Shown piece by piece: positions 1-5,383 of a DNA stretch of 5,383 bases. The position numbers and the translations under genes were made by a program. The stretch's first letter is position 1, and the number at the start of each line of letters is the position of its first letter. The stretch is taken from contig JAUVET010000130.1 of NCBI GenBank assembly GCA_030594665.1, positions 1 to 5,383 on the forward strand, written 5' to 3'. Below the pieces are notes generated by a model. The model had not been told where the DNA came from. It saw only the letters and a list, made by a program, of their open reading frames with translations, and searched no databases. The DNA is from Methanosarcinaceae archaeon (lineage in GTDB: Archaea > Halobacteriota > Methanosarcinia > Methanosarcinales > Methanosarcinaceae).

Positions 1-6
1 AGAGAA

Positions 7-1299
7 TTGACACTATATAACCCATGGTGGAATACCGGTGAAATATCCATAGATGAGGGTTTCGTAAAACGTGACATATTTCCCGACTTCTTAGATTCCA
101 TGGATGATCGAACAATTCTTGGTATTGTTGGCATCAGAAGGGTTGGAAAGACAACCCTGTTAAAACAGGCAATCAAGCACCTGTTGAAAACCGTACCACA
201 GAAGCGGATACTTTATTTTTCCCTTGACATGTTCAAACAGGAAGATCAGATCATTAAACGGATATTTGACATATATTTCAGGGACATCTTGCATGAAGTA
301 CCTGCTGAAGCACAACGTGTATACATATTCATAGATGAGATCCAGAAGGTCCCAAACTGGGGCGATGTGATAAAATCCATATACGACATGGGGTATCCCA
401 TCAAATTTATTGTTTCAGGCTCATCCAGTATGAATATTCTTAGAGGTTCTGGTGAAAGTCTTATCGGAAGGATATATATAATGAAACTTTTCCCGTTTTC
501 ATTTCATGAATTCATGAAATACAATGGGATGGAAACTGACATCACATCATATAAAGAACCCGAATTTCCGTTCGAAGCAGAAAAAATAATAATGATGTTT
601 GACCGCTTTATAACATCAGGAGGTTTTCCTGAACTCTATCCCCCTTTTTCTGAAGAAAAAGTCAAAATGATACTCAAGACCAATCTTGACCTTACATTCT
701 ATCGCGATATAATAAACCTTTTTGAAATCAAGCGAGTTGACGTACTTGAAGGTATTTTTTATTCAATCTTAAAACAGTCAGGTAATGTTGTCAAATATCA
801 TACTCTTACAACTGCGCTGGGTACTAAATACGAGACTGTGAAAACATACATCGAATACCTATGTAGTTCATTTTTCATGACTAAAAGTTACTTCTATTCA
901 AGCAATACACTTAAGAGTTTCAAAAAAAATCCAAAAATATATGCCTCTGACCATGCATTTTTCAATTTATCAAACACCGACGTGGGTTTAATCATCGAAA
1001 CGATCGTATTCAACCATCTTGTAAAACAGGGGCTGGAAGTATATTACTGGCAGGGAAAAAACAAATTGGAAGTTGACCTTGTGGTAAAAACACATGAGGA
1101 AGTAATTCCGATAGAGGTTAAATATAGAAAAAAAATAAACTCGGCAGACCACAAGGGATTGATTGAATTTATGACATCCTTTAATATCAAAAAAGGATAT
1201 GTGATAACAGATGAATACTTTTCAATAAAGGAAATAGATGACAAAGTGATCTCATACATCCCTGTCTGGATGTTCTTGTTATCTTCGGTCAAACCGTGA
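7..1299 (+). CDS. Archaeal AAA ATPase with DUF4143-type C-terminal domain
   Basis: The protein is about 430 residues and belongs to the AAA_14/DUF4143 group of P-loop ATPases, whose cellular role is not established. The ATPase core is at the N-terminus. Walker A is GIRRVGKTT at about residues 42-50. Walker B is VYIFIDEIQ at about 105-113, with its Asp-Glu pair. A sensor-like FIVSGSSS follows at about 134-141, then the family's GR...PFSFHEF stretch at about 154-169. The C-terminal part has EVD (355-357) and IEVK (369-372), a D-x12-E-x-K pattern like a PD-(D/E)XK nuclease fold, so it may act on nucleic acid; this is inferred. An NPWW motif right after the start is typical of the family N-terminus, so little or nothing is missing. 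The start is uncertain: TTG at 7 is the first start codon in frame, codons 1-6 are also open, and no ribosome binding site is visible before the window edge. The neighbouring purF converges on it, so this is its own transcription unit. Confidence 0.88.
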   Translation: MTLYNPWWNTGEISIDEGFVKRDIFPDFLDSMDDRTILGIVGIRRVGKTTLLKQAIKHLLKTVPQKRILYFSLDMFKQEDQIIKRIFDIYFRDILHEVPAEAQRVYIFIDEIQKVPNWGDVIKSIYDMGYPIKFIVSGSSSMNILRGSGESLIGRIYIMKLFPFSFHEFMKYNGMETDITSYKEPEFPFEAEKIIMMFDRFITSGGFPELYPPFSEEKVKMILKTNLDLTFYRDIINLFEIKRVDVLEGIFYSILKQSGNVVKYHTLTTALGTKYETVKTYIEYLCSSFFMTKSYFYSSNTLKSFKKNPKIYASDHAFFNLSNTDVGLIIETIVFNHLVKQGLEVYYWQGKNKLEVDLVVKTHEEVIPIEVKYRKKINSADHKGLIEFMTSFNIKKGYVITDEYFSIKEIDDKVISYIPVWMFLLSSVKP

Positions 1300-1314
1300 T
1301 ACTTCTATTGCTAA

Positions 1315-1369
1315 AATGCGCTTTCCTGAAGTGCAATCCAAGCACTGCCACACGCGCGCGCGGCGCATT
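1315..1369. other. Nested inverted repeats with a CG-alternating tract after the ATPase gene
   Basis: AATGCGC (1315-1321) is perfectly complementary to GCGCATT (1363-1369). Inside this outer stem lies AGTGC (1330-1334) with GCACT (1342-1346), a 5-bp hairpin with a 7-nt loop. The 3' part is a run of alternating pyrimidine and purine (1349-1362, mostly CG) that stands out against the AT-rich surroundings. It begins 16 nt after the ATPase stop. It could shape the 3' end of that mRNA, or form part of a minus-strand RNA. There is no U-tract on the plus strand that would make it a standard terminator. Confidence 0.4.
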
Positions 1370-1400
1370 CCCACACCACTGACCAAAAAAATCCTCGCAC

Positions 1401-1426
1401 TATATAATTCGAGTTAAGTGGACGTA
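1401..1426 (-). repeat. Copy A of a 26-bp TATA-ending intergenic repeat
   Basis: On the plus strand this begins TATATAATTCGAGT and matches the copy at 3181-3206 at 20 of 26 positions. Read on the minus strand it ends in a TATA-like box (TTATATA). Downstream on that strand lies the structured 1315-1369 stretch and no protein gene. Other copies lie at 3181-3206, 3498-3523 and, inverted and with a 2-nt gap, 4022-4049. Confidence 0.45.
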
Positions 1427-1493
1427 GGAACTGTATATTTTACGAATGCGGGTGGGTAGTAGCAGTGGAACGTGCCGCCTACGGAGGGGTTGC

Positions 1494-1523
1494 TGCACAG
1501 GGTCTGGTAATTTGAGCTGTGCA
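1494..1523. repeat. 7-bp inverted repeat in a GC-rich patch
   Basis: TGCACAG (1494-1500) and CTGTGCA (1517-1523) form a perfect 7-bp stem around a 16-nt loop. It lies in the GC-richer stretch 1445-1525 between the ATPase and purF. The stretch contains no supportable gene: its open frames are short and interrupted by stops. It may be a decayed insertion or part of a structured RNA. Confidence 0.3.
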
Positions 1524-1531
1524 TCGACATC

Positions 1532-1608
1532 TTATCACTCACTTTCAGCAGGTATATTTTGAAAACGATTGTTTAAAATTTGCAGATACCTGCGGAAAGT
1601 GAGTTATC
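1532..1608. repeat. Compact 19-bp inverted-repeat element flanked by TTATC direct repeats
   Basis: The arm at 1537-1555 (starting ACTCACTTTC) is complementary to the arm at 1586-1604 (ending GAAAGTGAGT) at 18 of 19 positions, with a 30-nt spacer. Inside the spacer ATTTT and AAAAT, plus AAAC and GTTT, extend the pairing around a GATT loop. TTATC occurs at both outer edges (1532-1536 and 1604-1608), resembling a 5-bp target duplication with one base shared with the arm. It lies about 38 nt past the purF stop and between convergent genes. It is either a two-way transcription-ending hairpin or a very small transposon-derived element. The hairpin is clear; its origin is inferred. Confidence 0.65.
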
Positions 1609-1616
1609 GAAACCAG

Positions 1617-1641
1617 CTAAAAATACAATTAAACTTCAAAA
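1617..1641 (-). terminator. purF: T-rich 3' region of purF, probable archaeal terminator
   Basis: Directly after the purF TAG stop the minus strand reads through T-rich sequence (TTTTGAAG and later GTATTTTTAG). Archaeal RNA polymerase commonly stops at such U-rich tracts. The strong hairpin at 1537-1604 follows just beyond and may act as a backstop. Confidence 0.45.
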
Positions 1642-3060
1642 CTAAAACTCGTTTAACTTTAACTGTCTACGATGGCATTTTTCTCCGGGTATTTCTACCG
1701 GATATGAACCTGTTAAACATCCAAGACATAAATTCTCTTTATCGATCCCAATTGCTTCTACAAGTCCATCGATACTCAAATAACCAAGAGAATCTGCATT
1801 TATCACAGCTTCAACACCTGGTACGGTCTTGTGAGCTGCTATGAGCTCATCACGTGTTGCCATGTCGATCCCAAGATAACAAGGTGCAATAATTGCCGGA
1901 CTTCCTATCCTTGCATGCACTTCAACAGCACCTGCGCTGCGAACCATGTCAATTATTCTTCTGGACGTCGTTCCACGCACAATACTGTCATCAATGAGAA
2001 TTACACGCTTTCCATCTATATTTTGCGAGATGGTATTCATCTTAAGTTTTACAGCAGACTCGCGCATAGCCTGTCCGGGTATGATAAATGTGCGTCCGAT
2101 ATAACGGTTCTTCATCAATCCTTCATGATATTTTATGCCGGACTTGTAAGAATACCCGATCGCAGACGTAATCCCCGAATCAGGAACAGGTGATACAATA
2201 TCTGCCTCAACCGGATGTTCGATCGAAAGTTGTTCACCAATCCGTTCACGTACACGATATACAAGCTGGCCATCGATGATCGAGTCAGGTCTTGCAAAAT
2301 AAATATATTCAAAAACACAATGTGCCGGATGCTTTTCATGATATATCTGATGACTCTCGACCTCTCCATCCTTGAAGACCAATATTTCACCGGGAGCAAC
2401 ATCTCTTAATAAAGTACCGGCTAGCGTGTCAATTGCAACACTCTCCGATGCAACCACATGTCCGCCTTCGATCTCCCCGATACAAAGCGGTTTAAGTCCC
2501 AACGGATCCCTTACAGCTATTAACAGGTCATCCATTAAAATTGTAAGTGAATATGAACCCAAAAGCCTGCGCATAACAGCATGAATAGAATCAACAATGT
2601 TTGATTTGAGAAGTTCTTTTACAAGAAGATGTAATATGACCTCAGTATCCGAATCTGTGATAAAGATACTACCTTTTGATTCGAGTTCATCACGAAGGTC
2701 CCTGCCATTGACAAAATTGCCGTTGTGTGCCAAAGAAACTGTTCCGCCCTTGAAATTCACAACAAGCGGTTGACAGTTCTCAATTCCGGAAACACCTGTT
2801 GTTGAATAGCGAACATGACCGATACCAACATGACCACTCAGATCATTAAGCTCTTCTTTAGAATAAACTTCCGGCACAAGCCCCATTCCTTTAAGGGAAT
2901 GTATCGCGTTTCCATCATGAACAGTTATGCCAGTGGATTCCTGCCCCCTATGCTGAAGAGCATAGAGTGCATAATAGATTTGAAGAGCAGTTGGGTTTGG
3001 GTTTGATCGTGATTTTGCATCATGCATCACTACACCAACAACACCGCATTCTTCTCGCAT
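1642..3060 (-). CDS. purF: Amidophosphoribosyltransferase PurF
   Basis: PurF transfers ammonia from glutamine to PRPP to give phosphoribosylamine, the first committed step of purine synthesis, in the cytoplasm. At 472 residues it has the normal length. The N-terminal glutaminase domain starts MREECGVVG. Cys5 is the expected nucleophile, so a four-residue propeptide would be removed. Other expected residues are in HVRYSTTG (82-89), AHNGNF (111-116) and SDTE (137-140). The phosphoribosyltransferase domain carries the PRPP loop VILIDDSIVRGTT (353-365). Four cysteines, Cys248, Cys394, Cys445 and Cys448 (CLGC within the CxxCxTGxYP motif), match the ligands of the Bacillus-type enzyme with a 4Fe-4S cluster, which suggests oxygen sensitivity, fitting an anaerobe. 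The start is set by ATG after an AGAGGAT ribosome binding site. It is third in the LSm, rpl37e, purF cluster, 167 nt after rpl37e, and probably also has its own promoter. Confidence 0.97.
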   Translation of the reverse strand: MREECGVVGVVMHDAKSRSNPNPTALQIYYALYALQHRGQESTGITVHDGNAIHSLKGMGLVPEVYSKEELNDLSGHVGIGHVRYSTTGVSGIENCQPLVVNFKGGTVSLAHNGNFVNGRDLRDELESKGSIFITDSDTEVILHLLVKELLKSNIVDSIHAVMRRLLGSYSLTILMDDLLIAVRDPLGLKPLCIGEIEGGHVVASESVAIDTLAGTLLRDVAPGEILVFKDGEVESHQIYHEKHPAHCVFEYIYFARPDSIIDGQLVYRVRERIGEQLSIEHPVEADIVSPVPDSGITSAIGYSYKSGIKYHEGLMKNRYIGRTFIIPGQAMRESAVKLKMNTISQNIDGKRVILIDDSIVRGTTSRRIIDMVRSAGAVEVHARIGSPAIIAPCYLGIDMATRDELIAAHKTVPGVEAVINADSLGYLSIDGLVEAIGIDKENLCLGCLTGSYPVEIPGEKCHRRQLKLNEF

Positions 3061-3063
3061 TTA

Positions 3064-3070
3064 ATCCTCT
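3064..3070 (-). promoter_or_regulatory. purF: Ribosome binding site of purF
   Basis: The minus strand reads AGAGGAT ending 3 nt before the ATG. Its GAGG core can pair with the 16S 3' end. This fixes ATG at 3060 as the start and Cys5 as the mature N-terminus. Confidence 0.6.
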
Positions 3071-3110
3071 GGAACAAGCCAATCCGCTTTGTCAAGCAGA
3101 TTTACTTGAA

Positions 3111-3122
3111 TTATATATTTTA
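3111..3122 (-). promoter_or_regulatory. purF: Candidate TATA box for purF
   Basis: The minus strand reads TAAAATATATAA. Transcription from about 25 nt downstream would begin near 3090, giving a leader of about 30 nt that includes the ribosome binding site. The region 3100-3190 is extremely AT-rich, so other TATA-like sequences (for example near 3160 and 3183) are possible. Confidence 0.5.
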
Positions 3123-3139
3123 TATCATATATATTATGG

Positions 3140-3146
3140 AAAAAAA
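3140..3146 (-). terminator. U7 tract after rpl37e, possible terminator
   Basis: Seven consecutive T on the minus strand lie about 80 nt past the rpl37e stop and about 45 nt past the 3190-3222 hairpin. It precedes the candidate purF TATA box. It could end rpl37e transcripts, leaving purF to its own promoter, or allow partial read-through. Confidence 0.35.
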
Positions 3147-3180
3147 CTTTACATTTTTGATAGTATATAATTTATGGAAT

Positions 3181-3206
3181 TATATAGTTCGAGTCAATTC
3201 GACCGA
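3181..3206 (-). repeat. Copy B of the TATA-ending intergenic repeat
   Basis: Plus strand TATATAGTTCGAGTC followed by AATTCGACCGA. On the minus strand it reads TCGGTCGAATTGACTC then GAACTATATA, ending in a TATA-like box upstream of purF. It matches copy C (3498-3523) at 19 of 26 positions, with all seven differences being transitions, and copy A at 20 of 26. Part of this copy is also one arm of the 3190-3222 hairpin. Confidence 0.5.
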
Positions 3207-3222
3207 AGGGATAATTGACTCG
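3190..3222 (-). terminator. 10-bp hairpin just after the rpl37e stop
   Basis: CGAGTCAATT (3190-3199) and AATTGACTCG (3213-3222) are perfect inverted repeats around a 13-nt loop. The minus-strand loop contains CTTCGG, able to form a UUCG-type tip. It starts 5 nt after the rpl37e TAA. It may protect or define the 3' end of the rpl37e message, or be a palindromic operator upstream of purF. Confidence 0.5.
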
Positions 3223-3227
3223 TTAAA

Positions 3228-3398
3228 TTAATATTTGCACTTTGCCTGCCATTTATAGCTTCTCATGCGCTTGGACTTTCCAAAGCCACATGATGTACAT
3301 TGTTTTGTATGAATATTTAGTGAAACGCTTCCGCAACGTCTACATTTTACATGGGTTCGTTTCTGTTTCTTACCCATTGAAGAAGTACCTTTGGACAT
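3228..3398 (-). CDS. rpl37e: Large-subunit ribosomal protein L37e (eL37)
   Basis: This 56-residue protein was read directly from the minus strand. It begins [19 protein letters not shown] and ends [10 protein letters not shown]37e is a small basic protein of the archaeal/eukaryotic 50S/60S subunit that binds 23S rRNA through a zinc ribbon. The zinc ligands are visible as CRRC (Cys19, Cys22) and CTSC (Cys34, Cys37), and the family ending [10 protein letters not shown] is intact. Length and lysine/arginine content fit the family. The start is fixed by a strong AGGTGAT ribosome binding site 5 nt before ATG. LSm lies 179 nt upstream and purF 167 nt downstream on the same strand, a linkage common in archaea. 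Confidence 0.97.
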   Translation of the reverse strand: MSKGTSSMGKKQKRTHVKCRRCGSVSLNIHTKQCTSCGFGKSKRMRSYKWQAKCKY

Positions 3399-3403
3399 TT
3401 ATT

Positions 3404-3410
3404 ATCACCT
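3404..3410 (-). promoter_or_regulatory. rpl37e: Strong ribosome binding site of rpl37e
   Basis: The minus strand reads AGGTGAT, fully complementary to the archaeal 16S tail (AUCACCU), 5 nt before ATG. It implies a leadered transcript and decides the start codon. It is the best such site in the window, as expected for a ribosomal protein. Confidence 0.85.
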
Positions 3411-3488
3411 TATTTTAAAAATATTATATAATGATCTTTGATTGTTGAATGATTTTTCACTTACAACTCAGATAACATGTAAGCGTTG

Positions 3489-3497
3489 TATATATTT
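3489..3497 (-). promoter_or_regulatory. rpl37e: Candidate TATA box for rpl37e
   Basis: The minus strand reads GTGAAATATATAC, a purine-rich BRE-like lead followed by a good archaeal TATA box. Initiation about 25 nt on, near 3467, would give a leader of about 70 nt. It directly adjoins repeat copy C. A second TATA-like site, ATTATATAAT (3423-3432), would start at about the ribosome binding site and so is less likely. Confidence 0.5.
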
Positions 3498-3523
3498 CAC
3501 ATAGCTTAAGTCAATCTGACCGA
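3498..3523 (-). repeat. Copy C of the TATA-ending intergenic repeat
   Basis: On the minus strand it reads TCGGTCAGATTGACT then TAAGCTATGTG, immediately followed by the rpl37e TATA box. All seven differences from copy B are transitions. It lies in the same place relative to rpl37e as copy B does relative to purF: after the preceding gene and before the next promoter. Confidence 0.5.
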
Positions 3524-3577
3524 TAAATTATCTTGTTGCAGGAGATTAGCCTTGATACATTTATTACTTAATATACA

Positions 3578-3820
<243 letters not shown>

Positions 3821-4021
3821 GTTGTTTTTGTTTTTATCTAATATCAAATATTTAGATTATCAATTATGATTGTCTTTAGTGACTCTTAAACCAATCGGTT
3901 GTTTATTGATATTGATGCATCAAACTTGTAAGTACAATATATAAGACTATCGAATGATTGATCGTAAATGCTAATTTCGACCCCAAAAAAAGTAGACCAT
4001 ATTGTACTACGAGATAAATCA

Positions 4022-4049
4022 CCCTCCGGTTGAATTAACGTATTATATA
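4022..4049 (+). repeat. Copy D of the TATA-ending intergenic repeat (opposite orientation)
   Basis: The plus strand reads CTCCGGTTGAATTAACG then TATTATATA. Against copy B reversed it aligns over 28 columns with five mismatches and one 2-nt gap. Unlike copies A-C, the TATA-like end points rightward, toward the GC-rich patch and the 38-codon frame at 4058. Confidence 0.4.
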
Positions 4050-4057
4050 TTTACAAA

Positions 4058-4174
4058 ATGTATACAAAAACAAAACACTGTGTGCTATCCTCTTATTTCG
4101 TTAGCAGTGGAGCGGAGGACACCCTCGGCGGTGTCAGGGAGCAGAGCGCTTCAACTCAGCGCGTAGCGTATTAA
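4058..4174 (+). other. GC-rich patch with a 38-codon open frame, possible relic or RNA
   Basis: An ATG-to-TAA frame encodes MYTKTKHCVLSSYF followed by VSSGAEDTLGGVREQ and SASTQRVAY. No family is recognised and no ribosome binding site precedes the ATG. The core is much richer in GC than its surroundings and contains two hairpins: GACACC/GGTGTC (4118-4123 with 4130-4135, 6-nt loop) and GCGCT/AGCGC (4146-4150 with 4158-4162, 7-nt loop). GTTAGCAGT flanks the core as a direct repeat (4100-4108 and 4189-4197). It may be a remnant of a repeated element, a structured RNA or a chance frame. Coding is the weaker reading. Confidence 0.25.
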
Positions 4175-4292
4175 TGAATAGATCAATTGTTAGCAGTTTA
4201 GGCAATCGATGAAAGCGAAAGTTGACAATATAATGAATAATAAGAAGTTACCCACACAAAACAGCGAATAGGCAACTAATTCTCAATAGTAT

Positions 4293-4312
4293 GAACCTCA
4301 ATAATGAGGTTC
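4293..4312 (-). terminator. Perfect 8-bp hairpin spanning the stop of the tubulin-like gene
   Basis: GAACCTCA (4293-4300) and TGAGGTTC (4305-4312) pair perfectly around a 4-nt loop. On the mRNA the stem covers the last codons (Glu-Pro-His-Tyr) and the TGA stop. No U-tract follows, so it may act on 3'-end stability or translation termination rather than as a classical terminator. Confidence 0.45.
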
Positions 4313-5383
4313 AAGTCCATCAAGTTGTGAGAATGATTTATCTATCTCTTTTTCGTTAGCAACCCGTTCTTTCTTTTCCCGTTCATGATGGATTGCATCA
4401 ACTGCAATCGAATACAGTTTTTCAAGCTCGGATGTAGTTTCCAATGTGAGTACCGCAAGAACCTGGGGGTATTCTCCGTTTCTTACGATAATACCTTTGA
4501 ATACGTGACCAACAGCAGACGATAGTTTTTCAACTTCATTTGATATGTCATCAATGCTCAAATATTTCTTGTCACCTTTTATGATGATCATTGCCCTGCT
4601 TGCTTCATCATAGACATTTGTCGAGAACAATAATCCGGACGGAGACAGTGCTTTTTGAATAGCTGTCTTTACCGGAATATCCTTGCCAGCCTTGTAGAAC
4701 CCAATTGTGGCAAGTCCGGCACCCCCACTCATCACGGTCTCAAAATCACCAAGGTCAGTGACCATCATCATCTCACTGTCGAGTGCATCAAGTAAGAATA
4801 AGAGACGCTCAGCGATCATGTCATTGATCCCGTTATAGGCAGATTCTATGTCGCCGCCAAGTTGTTTTAAGAACTGGTTGTCTGCAAGGATTATTCCATC
4901 AGCACCGCTATCGCGCATATCCCTCAGGCAGAATGCCGCATTTTGGAGATACAGTGTACCTTCTTCCCTGAACGGGAGGACTACAATAGCATAGACTGGA
5001 AAGTCATATCTTTCCTTGAGTTCCTTTATTAGCATTGGAGTAAATGATGAACCCGTGCCCCCTGATGCAGATGTTATCACAAAAGCCACATCAAAACGGC
5101 CCCTGTCCTCTATCTTGCGCATTATGAGATCTTTATGATCTTCAAAAACCGATTTTCCAACATTCCTGTTAGCCCCTACGCCATGCAGGTGGGGAATATG
5201 GATCCGATCCTTCCCTTTTGTATGCTTCAATTCCTTTAAGTCATTGATCGCAGTGTTGACTGCAATGGTTTCCACACGGCTCTTGAACTTTTGTTGGGAA
5301 TAGAATTTTGCAAATCTGGACTTACCTCCAAATGCCTGTTTGTTGATGGCATCAAGTATCCGATTACCGCACTGCCCATTTCC
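4298..5383 (-). CDS. CetZ-like tubulin/FtsZ superfamily GTPase, 5' end outside the window
   Basis: 361 residues are visible. The frame stays open to the window edge, so a GTG at 5275 is internal; only a few N-terminal residues are missing. Numbering from the first visible residue, the nucleotide loops run in family order. T1 is GNGQCGN (1-7), T2 NTAINDL (43-49), T3 HGVGANRNVG (67-76), T4 SASGGTGSS (105-113) and T5 PFREEG (137-142). ADN lies at 167-169 and YNGIND (183-188) in the expected H7 helix. The T7 loop is DLGDFETVM (210-218), keeping two acidic residues but lacking the FtsZ-type Asn. NTA..DL..LKH, GVGA and LP..EG resemble haloarchaeal CetZ more than cell-division FtsZ. Such proteins polymerise with GTP and shape cells, but this one's role is inferred. 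The C-terminus is short and charged, without an obvious FtsZ-type tail. It could also be a separate FtsZ-like subfamily. Confidence 0.88.
   Translation of the reverse strand, partial: GNGQCGNRILDAINKQAFGGKSRFAKFYSQQKFKSRVETIAVNTAINDLKELKHTKGKDRIHIPHLHGVGANRNVGKSVFEDHKDLIMRKIEDRGRFDVAFVITSASGGTGSSFTPMLIKELKERYDFPVYAIVVLPFREEGTLYLQNAAFCLRDMRDSGADGIILADNQFLKQLGGDIESAYNGINDMIAERLLFLLDALDSEMMMVTDLGDFETVMSGGAGLATIGFYKAGKDIPVKTAIQKALSPSGLLFSTNVYDEASRAMIIIKGDKKYLSIDDISNEVEKLSSAVGHVFKGIIVRNGEYPQVLAVLTLETTSELEKLYSIAVDAIHHEREKKERVANEKEIDKSFSQLDGLEPHY

Noticed and set aside
1044..1292. 82-codon minus-strand frame inside the ATPase gene
   Set aside because: It lies opposite the conserved nuclease-like domain and has no promoter or ribosome binding site.
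1569..1844. 91-codon plus-strand frame overlapping the purF 3' end
   Set aside because: Most of it is antisense to the conserved C-terminus of PurF, it crosses the inverted repeat, and its peptide resembles no known domain.
1831..3170. Several 60-120-codon frames on both strands inside purF
   Set aside because: They are shadows of PurF, which has a complete set of catalytic, PRPP and Fe-S motifs in its own frame.
3187..3195. GTTCGAGTC, resembling the T-loop of a tRNA
   Set aside because: No acceptor stem, D-arm or anticodon arm can be built around it, and the sequence is explained by the repeat and hairpin.
3022..3231. 69-codon plus-strand frame crossing the purF start and the AT-rich gap
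   Set aside because: It is antisense to the purF start and leader, of low complexity, and overlaps the promoter and the rpl37e 3' hairpin.
4200..4250. Possible C/D box small RNA (CGATGAAA as a C box)
   Set aside because: The C box is imperfect, no CTGA D box follows, and no C'/D' pair is present.
5273..5275. GTG as the start of the tubulin-like gene
   Set aside because: The frame upstream of it encodes the essential T1 nucleotide loop GNGQCGN, so the real start lies beyond the window edge.

Overview
The window looks like chromosome of an AT-rich euryarchaeon, most likely a methanogen of the Methanosarcinales type. The support is an archaeal one-domain Sm-like protein, the archaeal/eukaryotic-only ribosomal protein L37e, archaeal TATA-type promoters, a ribosome binding site matching an archaeal 16S tail, and a tubulin-superfamily protein closest to archaeal CetZ. 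The order LSm, rpl37e, purF on one strand is a familiar archaeal arrangement. The genus cannot be fixed from the sequence alone.

Layout. Positions 7-1299 (+) hold an ATPase of the archaeal AAA/DUF4143 type with a PD-(D/E)XK-like C-terminus. Positions 1300-1641 lie between convergent genes and hold a CG-rich structured stretch, a short promoter-like repeat and a strong 67-bp hairpin with 5-bp direct repeats at its edges. Three genes then run on the minus strand: LSm (3796-3578), rpl37e (3398-3228, too short for a routine ORF cutoff) and purF (3060-1642). The gaps between them are about 170-180 nt and carry candidate TATA boxes, so the cluster may be transcribed both as an operon and from internal promoters. 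Positions 3797-4297 contain no confident gene. They hold a GC-rich patch with a 38-codon open frame, another copy of the short repeat and some palindromes. A CetZ/FtsZ/tubulin-family protein (minus) fills 4298-5383 and runs off the right edge, lacking only its first few residues.

How the genes relate. PurF makes the first committed intermediate of purine synthesis. L37e is a zinc-finger protein of the large ribosomal subunit. LSm is a ring-forming U-rich-RNA binding protein. Their clustering suggests shared, growth-linked expression. The ATPase and the tubulin-like protein show no evident functional tie to them.

The least ordinary features are three. The tubulin-like protein has an unusual mix of nucleotide-loop signatures. 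A roughly 26-bp element recurs four times in the intergenic DNA and always ends in or beside a TATA-like box. A compact inverted repeat lies downstream of purF.
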